A stretch of DNA of 64,000 nucleotides from Bacteroidales bacterium H5 (GTDB lineage: Bacteria > Bacteroidota > Bacteroidia > Bacteroidales > Muribaculaceae), in contig DAAQ01000017.1 in assembly GCA_001701225.1 (NCBI GenBank), positions 12,248 to 76,247 of the forward strand, written 5' to 3'. Position numbers and translations under genes: made by a program. Below, piece after piece: positions 43,526-53,010 of the stretch (position 1 is the stretch's first letter; each line of letters starts with the position of its first letter). The notes under the pieces were generated by a model. It was not told the DNA's origin. It ran no database searches and was given only the letters and a program-made list of their open reading frames with translations.

Positions 43526-45211
43526 ATGAAACCTATTCTTACAATGGTCCTTGTCGGGGGCGCCGCCGTGCTCCTGACCGGTTGCAACAAGAAGATGAAT
43601 CAGTTTGCCGCCGACTACTTCTCGACCAATCCCAATCCCCTTGAAGTGGTGGGCACACATGTCCCCGCCACCGTCACAGGCCGTGTGCCGGAGAAGTTCT
43701 TCCGTAAGAACGCAGTGGTGACCGTGACCCCCGTGCTCACATACGGCACGACATCGCAGAATGGCTCGCCCCTCACATTCCAGGGCGAGAAGGTGCGCGG
43801 CAACAATCCCGTCATCTCGTGGGAGCGTGGCGGCACAGTGACAATCCCCGTCAACTATGTCTATGAGCCCGCCATGCAGCGCTCCGAGCTCTATCTAGAC
43901 TTCAACGTGCAGCAGGGCAACAAGACATACGCGCTGCCCCGCGTCAAGGTGGCCAACGGCATCGTGGCCACCGCAGCCCTGGCCGACGCCGGAACGCTGA
44001 CCCCCGCCACCGCAGCCGACAAGTTCCAGCGCGTCATCAACGAGAAATACTCGGCCGACATCCACTTCCTCATCAACCAGGCCAACCTGCGCAAGACCGA
44101 GCTCGAGTCTGACCAGGTGCTCCGCCTCAACCGCGACCTCCGCGCCGCCGCCGCCGATACCGCCCGCGTCATCGAGGAGATCAACATCTCGTCTTACGCT
44201 TCGCCCGACGGCTCGCTCGAGTTCAACACACGTCTGGCCCAGAACCGCGAGACCAACACCCAGGGTTATCTCGAAGGCCAGCTCAAGAAGGACAAGGTGA
44301 CCGAGTTCGGCGAGCTCACCGCACAGTTCACCCCCGAGGACTGGGAGGGTTTCCAGCAGCTCGTGGCAGCCAGCAACATCCAGGACAAGGACCTCATCCT
44401 CAGCGTCCTCTCGATGTACAAGGATCCCGAGCAGCGCGAGCGCGAGATTCGCAACCTCTCGAGCGTGTTCGACGAGCTCGCAGACCAGATCCTGCCCCAG
44501 CTCCGCTACTCGCGCATCACAGCCAGCGTCAACGTCATCGGCAAGAGCGATTCACAGCTTAACGCCGCATTCGATGTAGACCCCTCGACACTCACTGCCG
44601 ACGAGCTCCTCTACACCGCCACCCTCACCGACGACCTCAACCGCAAGAAGGCCATCTATACCGCAGTAACACGCCTCTATCCCAACGACTACCGCGGCTT
44701 CAACAACCTCGGTATGGTGCTCTACGAGCAGGGCGACTATGACGCAGCCATGGCCAGCTTCAAGAAGGCTGCCCGTCTCGACGGCAAGGCTCCCGAGGCT
44801 CAGATGAACCAGGGTCTCGTAGCCCTCGTCAACGACGACTGGCGCGCCGCCAACACCGCCTTCGGCAATGCCGCCGGCCTCCAGGACCTCGGTCCCGCAC
44901 TCGGCGTGCTCTATCTCAAGCAGGGCGATGTCAAGGGTGCTGTCAAGGCATTCGGCAACGACAAGAGCAACAACGCCGCCCTGGCACAGATCCTCGACAA
45001 GGACTATGCCAAGGCCAAGTCTACTCTCGCCGCCATCACCGCTCCCGATGCCACCACATATTATCTGATGGCAGTCCTCGGCGCACGCACCGGCAACGAG
45101 CAGATGGTAACCTCGAACCTCCGTCAGGCCGTCAAGCTCGACCCCGCCATGGGTCGTCAGGCCGCCAACGACCTCGAGTTCTCGCGCTTCAACATCTCGT
45201 CCGCCCTCTGA
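43526..45211 (+). CDS. TPR-containing lipoprotein, OmpA-like central part
   Basis: A 561-residue exported lipoprotein (MKPILTMVLVGGAAVLLTGC, Cys20). An N-terminal beta domain (VEVTGTHV-type strands) is followed by a region resembling OmpA peptidoglycan-binding folds (INISSYASPDGSLEFNTRLAQNRETN). TPR units follow (YRGFNNLGMVLYEQGDYDAAM, EAQMNQGLVALVNDDWRAAN). Its middle resembles the DUF3868-like protein at 46351, where SPEG replaces SPDG. It probably sits at the outer membrane facing the periplasm. It is followed by a strong terminator, so it is not part of the fimbrial operon. Confidence 0.8.
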   Translation: MKPILTMVLVGGAAVLLTGCNKKMNQFAADYFSTNPNPLEVVGTHVPATVTGRVPEKFFRKNAVVTVTPVLTYGTTSQNGSPLTFQGEKVRGNNPVISWERGGTVTIPVNYVYEPAMQRSELYLDFNVQQGNKTYALPRVKVANGIVATAALADAGTLTPATAADKFQRVINEKYSADIHFLINQANLRKTELESDQVLRLNRDLRAAAADTARVIEEINISSYASPDGSLEFNTRLAQNRETNTQGYLEGQLKKDKVTEFGELTAQFTPEDWEGFQQLVAASNIQDKDLILSVLSMYKDPEQREREIRNLSSVFDELADQILPQLRYSRITASVNVIGKSDSQLNAAFDVDPSTLTADELLYTATLTDDLNRKKAIYTAVTRLYPNDYRGFNNLGMVLYEQGDYDAAMASFKKAARLDGKAPEAQMNQGLVALVNDDWRAANTAFGNAAGLQDLGPALGVLYLKQGDVKGAVKAFGNDKSNNAALAQILDKDYAKAKSTLAAITAPDATTYYLMAVLGARTGNEQMVTSNLRQAVKLDPAMGRQAANDLEFSRFNISSAL

Positions 45212-45238
45212 CAGAGGCGCGGCTGACCACCGTTTCCA

Positions 45239-45270
45239 GTTCCTCCGCCTCCACGGCGGAGGAACTTTCT
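45239..45270 (+). terminator. terminator after the TPR lipoprotein
   Basis: GTTCCTCCGCC, loop TCCAC, GGCGGAGGAAC: an 11-bp perfect stem followed by TTTCTT, 28 nt after the stop codon. Confidence 0.88.
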
Positions 45271-45354
45271 TATATATATAAAGAGGTGTGAATGGTCATC
45301 TGTACACGTCAAATGTTAAAAAGATGGCATAATACCGATTTATTCCGCTAAAAA

Positions 45355-45386
45355 TTTGGAAAATGTCAGGATAAGCCCTACCTTTG
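45355..45386 (+). promoter_or_regulatory. promoter of the fimbrial operon
   Basis: TTTG, 20 nt, TACCTTTG. The predicted start is near 45390, about 367 nt before the first gene. Confidence 0.65.
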
Positions 45387-45389
45387 TAT

Positions 45390-45756
45390 CACGAAAGGAA
45401 ACCATCAGGGATATTCGTATTCTTCAGACAAGTAGTAATGACACATGCTTTTATGAATTCTGATCATAATGCTGCGATAAGACTGACGCTGATTTTTGCT
45501 TACTCAATAGCTGACTCTCCGGGCTCACCCGGGCTGCAGCCTTGACGGCAGGTTCTTTCCTTTAACCGACGACCGCCGGGCTCATACCTAAGCCCGTTAA
45601 GCCTATACCTCCGATATGTCATCCCTCCCCGCCACACACAATGGAGCGATGATGCAAACTTAACCTCTTAACCACCCACCATACCAGAGGCATTCATCAC
45701 CCCCCACACGCTAAGGGACAAATGTCTTCACCCCACACTCCACCAAGAGATAATCT
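45390..45756 (+). promoter_or_regulatory. long leader of the fimbrial operon
   Basis: About 367 nt between the promoter and the first start codon. The front half is AT-rich and includes a 35-codon frame (MTHAFMNSDHNAAIRLTLIF, from 45438). The middle has self-complementary GC pieces (CCGGGCTCACCCGGG, GGGCTGCAGCC), and the last 150 nt are strikingly C-rich and G-poor. No homology to a known riboswitch is recognised. It is much longer than the other leaders predicted here. Confidence 0.4.
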
Positions 45757-46338
45757 ATGAAAATCAAATTTCTCTTCACACTCATCCTGAGCCTGTTCGC
45801 CTTTGGAGCCGCCAACGCACAGAAGGCCGCGATAAAGACCAACCTGCTTTATGACGTGACGCTCTCGCCCAACCTCGGTGTCGAGCTTAAGCTCGCCCCC
45901 AAGTGGACGTTCGACCTGAGCGGCAATCTCAACGCGTGGGCTGTCGACAACAAGCGATGGAAACACTGGCTTGTGCAGCCCGAGGGCCGCTACTGGTTCT
46001 GCGACGCCTTCTCGGGTCATTTCGTGGGCGCGCACCTGCTCGGCGGCCAGTATAACTGGGGCAATCTCGACCTCCCCTTCAAGTTCCTCGGCACCGATTT
46101 CCGCAAGCTCAAGGACTACCGCTATCAGGGATGGTTCGGAGGCGCCGGCATCGTATATGGCTACTCGTGGATCCTCAACCGCCACTGGAACATCGAGGCC
46201 GTCATCGGATTCGGCTGGACATACACCCGCTCTGACATCTACGAGTGCGCCGACTGCGGACGCAAGATACAGACCGGCAAGCCCCACAACTATGTGGGCC
46301 CGACCAAGGCTGCCATCGACCTCATTTACACCTTCTGA
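45757..46338 (+). CDS. DUF3575 outer-membrane protein, first gene of the fimbrial operon
   Basis: A 193-residue exported protein with signal peptide MKIKFLFTLILSLFAFGAANA and a small barrel-like body (AAIKTNLLYDVTLSPNLGVEL, then WNIEAVIGFGWTYTRS) typical of DUF3575. Genes of this type commonly open Bacteroidales fimbrial clusters, where they are thought to act in the outer membrane; direct function is unproven. It ends 12 nt before the next gene. A short insert ECADCGRK carries a CxxC-like pair. Confidence 0.85.
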   Translation: MKIKFLFTLILSLFAFGAANAQKAAIKTNLLYDVTLSPNLGVELKLAPKWTFDLSGNLNAWAVDNKRWKHWLVQPEGRYWFCDAFSGHFVGAHLLGGQYNWGNLDLPFKFLGTDFRKLKDYRYQGWFGGAGIVYGYSWILNRHWNIEAVIGFGWTYTRSDIYECADCGRKIQTGKPHNYVGPTKAAIDLIYTF

Positions 46339-46350
46339 TCCCACACAGCT

Positions 46351-47829
46351 ATGAAGCATCTCAATATCACCCGCACACTCTCGACGGCCCTCATGGCCGC
46401 CGCAGCCACGGTGGCAGTCAGCGCCGCCACCGAGGGGCACCTGCTCAAGGTCACAGACATTGACATAGCTCGTCAGGGCACCGGTGGCGACAAGCTGCTC
46501 GTAGCGGTCACCATCGACCCGCGCTCGGTCAATCCCGGCCGTGACCGCGAGGTGGTCTTCACACCCCAGATCACGTCGGCTGCGGGCGACACCGTCAACC
46601 TTGCCCCCATACGTGTGGCCGGACGCAACAGATATTACTCGCATCTGCGCAACGACGACCTCGAGGATGGCGCTGTCATCTATGAGGCCGGTTCCAGGCA
46701 GCTTATCGAATACCGCAAGGTCATTGATTTCGAGCCCTGGATGCAGCGCTGCCGCATAGACATGGCCGAGCGCATCGGCCACTGCTGCGACCCCATCGTG
46801 CCGGCCGGAGTCACCCCCCTCGCCGAGATAGACTACACGCAGCCCCCCTACGACCCCACCTTCAGGTATGTCGAGCTCACGGGCGACGAGACCATCGAGC
46901 GCGAGGCCAAGGGAAGCGCCTTCATCGACTTTATCGTAAACCGCACCGAGATACGTCCCTGGTACCGCAACAACCAGGTATGGCTCGACTCGATCGACAA
47001 CACCATAAAGTTTGTCAAGAACGACCCCGACGCCGTCATCACCCGTGTCACCATCAAGGGTTTCGCATCTCCCGAAGGCCCCTACAGCAACAACGTGCGC
47101 CTGGCCATGGGCCGTACGCAGGCCCTCAAGGAGTATGTGCGCGAGCAGCACAGCTTTGCCCCCGAGATAATGCACACCGACTACGAGCCCGAGGACTGGG
47201 AAGGCCTGCGCCGCCGCATGCTCACCCTCGAGATGCCTCACAAGGCCGAGATTCTCCAGATCATCGACTCGAAGATGGAGCCCGACCCCAAGAACGCCGA
47301 GATACAGACACGCTATCCCAAGGAATACAAGTTCCTGCTCGACAGCATCTATCCCGCGCTTCGCCACTCGGACTACACCGTCAACTACAATATCCGCACA
47401 TTCGTCGACATCGACGAGCTCAAGCGTGTCTACGCCCAGGACGCCTCCAAGCTCCGCCCCGTCGATTTCCAGCGCATAGCCTCGACCTTCCCCGAAGGCT
47501 CGAAAGAGCGTGACGACGTGTTCATCACCGCCGCGGGCATCTATCCCATGGACCCCGAGGCCGCCCTCAATGCCGCCAACATCTATATGAAGCGTGGCGA
47601 CTTGGGCCGTGCCGGAGAGCGTCTGCGCTATGCCGGAGACACCCCCGAGGCGAACTACTCGCGTGCCACACTGGCCGGACTCAACGGCGACCTCGAGCGC
47701 TCGCGCAGCCTCTTCAACGCCGCCGCGCAGACCGGCTTCAAGCCCGCAGCCGACGAGGTGGCACACCTCGACAAGCTCATCAACCGCACCAAAGTGACAT
47801 ATCTCATCACCCCGACCCCCGCGCGATAA
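46351..47829 (+). CDS. DUF3868-like / OmpA-like exported protein of the fimbrial operon
   Basis: A 492-residue exported protein. The N-terminal beta domain (VTDIDIARQGTGGDKLLVAVTI) matches the DUF3868 position in such operons. An OmpA-like segment follows (VTIKGFASPEGPYSNNVRLAMGRTQ) and a C-terminal TPR-like region (MDPEAALNAANIYMKRGDLGRA). It probably links the fimbrial base to peptidoglycan or serves export. It pairs with the DUF3575 gene, as is usual in Bacteroides and Porphyromonas relatives. Confidence 0.8.
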   Translation: MKHLNITRTLSTALMAAAATVAVSAATEGHLLKVTDIDIARQGTGGDKLLVAVTIDPRSVNPGRDREVVFTPQITSAAGDTVNLAPIRVAGRNRYYSHLRNDDLEDGAVIYEAGSRQLIEYRKVIDFEPWMQRCRIDMAERIGHCCDPIVPAGVTPLAEIDYTQPPYDPTFRYVELTGDETIEREAKGSAFIDFIVNRTEIRPWYRNNQVWLDSIDNTIKFVKNDPDAVITRVTIKGFASPEGPYSNNVRLAMGRTQALKEYVREQHSFAPEIMHTDYEPEDWEGLRRRMLTLEMPHKAEILQIIDSKMEPDPKNAEIQTRYPKEYKFLLDSIYPALRHSDYTVNYNIRTFVDIDELKRVYAQDASKLRPVDFQRIASTFPEGSKERDDVFITAAGIYPMDPEAALNAANIYMKRGDLGRAGERLRYAGDTPEANYSRATLAGLNGDLERSRSLFNAAAQTGFKPAADEVAHLDKLINRTKVTYLITPTPAR

Positions 47830-47844
47830 CAGCGCCCCTCACAC

Positions 47845-47872
47845 CTGCCGCCGGCATGGTCTCCGGCGGCAG
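47845..47872 (+). terminator. GC-rich hairpin between base genes and shaft gene
   Basis: CTGCCGCCGG, 8-nt loop, CCGGCGGCAG: a 10-bp stem without a T-run, 15 nt after the DUF3868-like gene. It could attenuate read-through or stabilise a processed end, so that the shaft gene accumulates differently from the base genes. Confidence 0.45.
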
Positions 47873-48043
47873 AGAACCACTGACCGCACACTGTCTCTCT
47901 TCAATCCGTCAAATTGCACACGCCCCGGACATCCGGCAGGAAACACACTCGACAGATTCTGACAGGGAAAGCACCTAATTTACTATTACAGAACTTTTTT
48001 AAAGGAATAATAAAACATAATAACCAATTTTTCAGGTAAAACT

Positions 48044-49843
48044 ATGAACAAGACAAGCAAGTTCTTCCTCGGCTTTGCCTCGCTCTCGATGCTCGCAGCA
48101 TGCTCGAGCGACGAGCCCGCCCAGGAAGTGGTAACTCCCGGCGCAGGTGAGACAGCCTACCTCACCGTCACCCTCCGTGACGCCAACGACCTGAGCCGTG
48201 CCGGCAAGCCGGATTCCTCCGACCCCGTTGACGGCGAGTTCGACTACGGTACCAACAACGAGGCTATGGTCAACATCGCACGCTTCTATTTCTTCGACAA
48301 GGACGGCATCTATGCCGGTCAGTCGAACCTCTGGAACGGAGGCAACGCATCGACCGCAACTCCCGATGAGAACATCGAGTTCAAGTCGCCCACTCTCGTA
48401 GTGCTCGAGAACCAGAAGTCCAACGAGTATCCCAAGTACATGGTGACCGTGCTCAATGGTGCTCAGTTCACCAACGACTACCTCACCGGCAAGACCCTCG
48501 CTGATTTCAGCAAGGAGCTCACCAACTGGGGCTCGAACACCGAGAACGGTTTCGTGATGGCTTCGACCAGCTATTTCATGGCTACCGACGACAAGAACCA
48601 CGAAAACACCTACTACTATGCCACTGTCCTCGACAGCAGCAACTTTGCCCGCACCCCCGAGGCCGCTAAGGCAGAGGGTAAGCCTGTAGACGTATATGTA
48701 GAGCGTCTGGCATCACGTATCCACCTCGCTTCGGCTCAGTATTTCGACGTACAGGCCACCATCTTCGGTGCTGACGGCGACAACCCCGATGCCGGTAACA
48801 ACGAGGCAGCAACTAAGCTGAAGGTACGTATCGACGGCTGGTACATCAACGGCAAACAGGAGAATACTTACCTTCTCAAGCAGCTCGCTGGCTGGAGCGC
48901 AACCTCCAACATCGCATCCACAACCACTGGCTTCTGGAACTGGAATGCCGAAGGCAACCACCGCAGCTACTGGGGACAGTCTGTCAACTATGGCTCAATC
49001 GGCGAGACCCTCACATTCCTCCCCTATGCCAATCCCAACGTGAAGGGTGCAGGTGCGTTTGACTACTGCAACGAGAACACCTCGACCAAAACAGACCTCG
49101 CTGCCAACAACAATAACCTGCCCAACCAGCAGAAGCTCACATCTGTAATCCTCAAGGCTACCGTAGGTACAGTTGATGAGGCCGGTAACTTCAAGGAGGG
49201 TATCTATCTCGTGCAGCACAATGGCGCATATTTCACCAAGGACCGCTTCATCAAGTATGCCGCTGAGATTGCAAAGGCCAAGATGCCCTACGTTCATACA
49301 TTCGTAGGCACTGGTGAAGGAACAGATCAGGAGAATGGCGAGCACATCTACACTCCTCTCTTCAATGCCGAGACCATCCTGAACTACATCGACCTCGCCG
49401 GTTCCAACGAGCAGGTTTGGGCAGCTCCTATCGAGGGTAAGATTACTGGTGACCTCTATCTTGCTGACGGCAAGACCAAATTCGACCTCGACGCTTACGC
49501 AGCAGCTCTGAAGGGTGTTTCGACCAACATCGAGACCGTGACCCGCGCATTCAACGGTGGTGCCATGTACTACAACATCCCCATCGCTCACCTCAACTCG
49601 CCCAAGTATGACAGCAATGGCGACCTCTCCACTTGGGAAGAGGGTTCGTTCGGCGTAGTCCGCAACCACTCTTACGAGGTTAAGATCAACAGCATCAAGC
49701 GTCTTGGCCAGGGTGTCTTCAATCCCGAGGACAACACCACCCCCATCAAGCCCGATCCCGATCCCAAGGATCCCAACTGGTACCTTGGTGCCACCATCAA
49801 CATCCTCTCTTGGAAGATTGTTTCCAACAATGTTGATCTCTGA
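48044..49843 (+). CDS. Mfa1-family major fimbrial subunit (shaft)
   Basis: A 599-residue lipoprotein precursor (MNKTSKFFLGFASLSMLAAC, Cys20). After a short pro-region (LTVTLRDANDLSRAGK, with an arginine that could be the maturation site) come two beta-sandwich domains of fimbrillin type. The last residues, ATINILSWKIVSNNVDL, are a typical donor-strand-like C-terminus of Mfa1 proteins. Its codons lean more to GCT, ACT and AAG than neighbouring genes, fitting high expression. It lies 215 bp after the previous gene and is closed by a terminator. Confidence 0.88.
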   Translation: MNKTSKFFLGFASLSMLAACSSDEPAQEVVTPGAGETAYLTVTLRDANDLSRAGKPDSSDPVDGEFDYGTNNEAMVNIARFYFFDKDGIYAGQSNLWNGGNASTATPDENIEFKSPTLVVLENQKSNEYPKYMVTVLNGAQFTNDYLTGKTLADFSKELTNWGSNTENGFVMASTSYFMATDDKNHENTYYYATVLDSSNFARTPEAAKAEGKPVDVYVERLASRIHLASAQYFDVQATIFGADGDNPDAGNNEAATKLKVRIDGWYINGKQENTYLLKQLAGWSATSNIASTTTGFWNWNAEGNHRSYWGQSVNYGSIGETLTFLPYANPNVKGAGAFDYCNENTSTKTDLAANNNNLPNQQKLTSVILKATVGTVDEAGNFKEGIYLVQHNGAYFTKDRFIKYAAEIAKAKMPYVHTFVGTGEGTDQENGEHIYTPLFNAETILNYIDLAGSNEQVWAAPIEGKITGDLYLADGKTKFDLDAYAAALKGVSTNIETVTRAFNGGAMYYNIPIAHLNSPKYDSNGDLSTWEEGSFGVVRNHSYEVKINSIKRLGQGVFNPEDNTTPIKPDPDPKDPNWYLGATINILSWKIVSNNVDL

Positions 49844-49898
49844 TAACACAATCGTCTGACTGAACCGCCCCCCATATGGGGTGACAACCTTTAACCCA

Positions 49899-49938
49899 GA
49901 CAGTGCCGGGATGCTCCGGCACCCCGGCACTGTCTTTC
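49899..49938 (+). terminator. terminator or attenuator after the shaft gene
   Basis: GACAGTGCCGGG, 12-nt centre, CCCGGCACTGTC, then TTTCC. A perfect 12-bp stem. Because the accessory subunit genes follow in the same direction, partial read-through would make more shaft than anchor and tip. Confidence 0.8.
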
Positions 49939-50119
49939 CTATTTTTCAGCATTACAATTCCCCGCTGCACACAGCAGCCCTCTACCTGTCTGCAATACGC
50001 AGAGAATCCCGCTTAGGCCCATACGGGGCTTAACCCTATTCTGACAACACTCCACCCTCCCCGCGAGAGGGTACACCATATAGTTCCTACATCTCCACAC
50101 CATAAATTTAACCTCAAGG

Positions 50120-51175
50120 ATGAATCTTCAGAAATACCTCCGCAACATAGCGCTCCTCCTGTCGGCCACGTTCGCGCTCACCGCGTGCGACGGCATGATT
50201 TATGACGACGAGGGGGATTGCGATCCCTACTACAAGGTGAGGTTTGTCTACGAGAACAACCTTAAGTTTACCGACGCCTTCCATAACGAGGTCTTCGAGG
50301 TTACGCTCTATGCCGTCGACCCGGCAAGCGGACAGATTGTGTGGCAGAAGCACGAGTCGGGTGACGAGCTGCGCCGTCAGGGCTACCTGATGGACGTCGA
50401 CATCGACCCCGGCCGATATACCCTCATCGCATGGTGCGGCGAGGGACACAAGACATCGTTCAGTGTGGCCGACGCCACAGTCCATACAGGGCTGCGTTGC
50501 CATCTCGATGACCGCACATCCTTGGGCGACGGCACCGCAACCGTCTCCAACGAGCTCAAGCGGCTCTATCACGGCAAGGAAGAGAACGTCGAGTTTGAGG
50601 ACGAGCAGGGCACACATATCAAGACCGTATATCTCACTAAAGACACCAATGCGGTACACATAGTGCTGCAGCAGCTCTCGGGCGAGAGCATCGACCACCG
50701 CGACTTCACCTTCACCATCGAGGGCGAGAACGGCTTCATGGACTGGGATAACTCGCTTCTCCCCGACGAGAAGCTCGTCTACATGCCCCACGACACCTAC
50801 TCGGGCATAGCCGGAGTGGATGTCCCCGACTATACCGACGACTCTGACGCTCCCGCCGGAAGGGCCATAATCCAGGTCGGCGCAGCTGTAGCCCACCACA
50901 CCGAGAGCCGTCTTGTCAAGGGTCAGGATGTACGTGTCAAGATCTACAACAAGGCTACGGGCGACTGCATCGTCTCTGTACCCCTCATCGACTATGCCCT
51001 TCTTGTCAAGGGCAAATACACCCGTCCCGACGGCAAGCCCCTCACCGACCAGGAATATCTCGACTATCAGGACGACTACTCGATGGTCTTCTTCCTCGAC
51101 GACGGCATGCGCTGGATCAATACAGACATATATATCAACTCATGGCATGTGGTGCTTCAGCACACCGACCTGTGA
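50120..51175 (+). CDS. Mfa2/FimB-family fimbrial anchor subunit
   Basis: A 351-residue lipoprotein (MNLQKYLRNIALLLSATFALTAC, Cys23, followed by DGMIYDDEGDC). The first beta domain (YYKVRFVYENNLKFTDAF, VDIDPGRYTLIAWCGEG) is the Mfa2/FimB signature. Proteins of this family cap the cell-proximal end of the fimbria and limit its length. It follows the shaft gene after 276 bp containing the terminator. Confidence 0.85.
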   Translation: MNLQKYLRNIALLLSATFALTACDGMIYDDEGDCDPYYKVRFVYENNLKFTDAFHNEVFEVTLYAVDPASGQIVWQKHESGDELRRQGYLMDVDIDPGRYTLIAWCGEGHKTSFSVADATVHTGLRCHLDDRTSLGDGTATVSNELKRLYHGKEENVEFEDEQGTHIKTVYLTKDTNAVHIVLQQLSGESIDHRDFTFTIEGENGFMDWDNSLLPDEKLVYMPHDTYSGIAGVDVPDYTDDSDAPAGRAIIQVGAAVAHHTESRLVKGQDVRVKIYNKATGDCIVSVPLIDYALLVKGKYTRPDGKPLTDQEYLDYQDDYSMVFFLDDGMRWINTDIYINSWHVVLQHTDL

Positions 51176-51229
51176 TATAAGGATAAGATAACTCTCTCAA
51201 CAACCGATCAGTAATTAGGAAACACGACA

Positions 51230-52975
51230 ATGGTCAAATTTGGCAAATATCTGGTGGTCATGGCGGCAATGCTGCTGTCGGTGGCTTGCTCGTCTGACGA
51301 CGGGCCTGGCACCCAGACCCCTGTCGGTCCTGCCGGAGACAGCTATATGGCCGGATTCGATATATCATTATATGGCGGCGATGCTTCCGAATCGCGTGCT
51401 ACCCCCGTTCCGGGCGACTATGAGAACGGCTCGCTCGCCGAGAATTTTGTCGATATCGAAGGTCGTGATTTCAGGATATATTTCTTCGACGGTGACGACA
51501 GGTTCATCTGTCAGCTCGGCAACATCGAGATTGTTCCGCTCGGCGAGACACGCAAACGCTATTATGTCAACGGCACTGTTCCCAAGGATCTGATAGACGA
51601 TGCCGGGCGCACATTCAAGGTTGTCATGCTTGCCAACTGGCGGGGCACCTATCCTCAGCCCGAGCCCGGTGTGACCACTGTCGCTGACCTTGCCGAGAGT
51701 CCGGCTGCGCTCTATGCTTTCGATTTCGCTGACGGAGCCGACCAGCTTGTTTCGGCCGAGCGCCCCATACCGCTCTTTGGAGCCAGCAACCTGTATCCCG
51801 GTGTGGTGTTCCTCCCCAACATCCGTACGCATATAGGCACCCTGCACCTGCTCCGTGCCTACGCCAAGGTGCGTGTCCGCGCCGGTATCGGCAGCCGTCC
51901 CATCACCTCGGTATCCATGACACGTGTCAACACACGCGGCTACCGTGCGCCCCTCGGCGTCACCGACCAGGACGAATATGTGCACGGCAACTGGGCGGAC
52001 GACTACTATCACACACCCTCCATCCCCGCCGACCCCGCACAGGCCACAGACATGGGCTTTGTGAAAGGCGATGACGGCGAGTGGACCATCTACCTGCCCG
52101 AATACCGCAATATCGCCGACACCGACCCCAAGCGTCCCCTCGACACACGTGCCTTGATACGTGTCACCTTCACAGGCACCGACGGCAGGGTAATCACGGA
52201 GTATGTCGATTTCAAGTTCTACAACACTCCACCCTCCTTTGCCACGGGCTCTGAGGCCGGTGACCATTTCGATATCCTCCGCAACACGGTCTATGACTAT
52301 ACCCTCACCAAGATTGACGAGTTCACGGACGTCAATATCGAGGTCGACGTGCAGCCTTATGCCGAGCAGTGGCTTCTGCCTGATTTCGGCATCATGCGCG
52401 ACGAGGAGGGCGACCTGAGGATTGACCTCGAGTATGACGCCGACGGCAATGTGGTGCGCGACGAGAATGGTGAGATCCGTCTCCCCGACAATTTCCGCCG
52501 CTTCCTCGCGGCATACCAGAAGTCCCTCCCCCCATTCACCCTTCTCGAGGGTGACTATTATGCCATCCATCTCGGGGCCGACGGCCTTCTGGCCAATGCC
52601 GAGATATGGGTCAAGGACAAGGACCAGGACCGTGTGCTCTCCGACCTCTCGCCCGAGAGTGCCGACGACCAGCACTGCAGCACCCGCAGGGTCATCTATA
52701 ACTCGGGCTATATCAAGACCGAGGGCTACAAGGACCAGCACGGCGACCTGCGCCTGCGCCATTTCCCCAACCACACCTCAATAGTGCGCGACAGGCTCGG
52801 TTATACCATCTTCAAGGACCGCGACAACAAGGAGCGTCTGATGGTAGAGTCTTGGGAGCCCGGCTCGGATACGTTCTGGGTAGTGGGCACGAATAATATC
52901 ACCGGCGAGACAATCTACATGAAATATGTACTGGGAGTCTATACCGAATATTTTGAGCCCTGGCCGGGGAATTAA
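51230..52975 (+). CDS. fimbrial minor-subunit lipoprotein, probably near the tip
   Basis: A 581-residue lipoprotein (MVKFGKYLVVMAAMLLSVAC, Cys20, then SSDD). The arrangement repeats that of the shaft precursor: a short pro-region with an arginine (YGGDASESRATPVPG) and then fimbrillin-like beta domains (FVDIEGRDFRIYFFDGDDRF, LRAYAKVRVRAGIG). It has no shaft-type donor strand at the end (ends YTEYFEPWPGN), consistent with a capping subunit that only accepts a strand. Exact family not certain. It lies 54 bp after the anchor gene. Confidence 0.7.
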   Translation: MVKFGKYLVVMAAMLLSVACSSDDGPGTQTPVGPAGDSYMAGFDISLYGGDASESRATPVPGDYENGSLAENFVDIEGRDFRIYFFDGDDRFICQLGNIEIVPLGETRKRYYVNGTVPKDLIDDAGRTFKVVMLANWRGTYPQPEPGVTTVADLAESPAALYAFDFADGADQLVSAERPIPLFGASNLYPGVVFLPNIRTHIGTLHLLRAYAKVRVRAGIGSRPITSVSMTRVNTRGYRAPLGVTDQDEYVHGNWADDYYHTPSIPADPAQATDMGFVKGDDGEWTIYLPEYRNIADTDPKRPLDTRALIRVTFTGTDGRVITEYVDFKFYNTPPSFATGSEAGDHFDILRNTVYDYTLTKIDEFTDVNIEVDVQPYAEQWLLPDFGIMRDEEGDLRIDLEYDADGNVVRDENGEIRLPDNFRRFLAAYQKSLPPFTLLEGDYYAIHLGADGLLANAEIWVKDKDQDRVLSDLSPESADDQHCSTRRVIYNSGYIKTEGYKDQHGDLRLRHFPNHTSIVRDRLGYTIFKDRDNKERLMVESWEPGSDTFWVVGTNNITGETIYMKYVLGVYTEYFEPWPGN

Positions 52976-53010
52976 CATAACATACAAGAACCTGTTTTCA
53001 CACCAACAAT

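Noticed and set aside
45290..45756. Possible invertible (phase-variable) promoter for the fimbrial operon
   Set aside because: Bacteroidales surface operons often have these, but I found no pair of inverted repeats flanking the promoter at 45355-45386 and no nearby invertase gene.
45697..47766. A 689-codon open frame opposite the first two fimbrial genes
   Set aside because: It is the antisense of two genes with signal peptides and family signatures. Long antisense frames are expected in this GC-rich codon usage, and its product has no coherent domain pattern.
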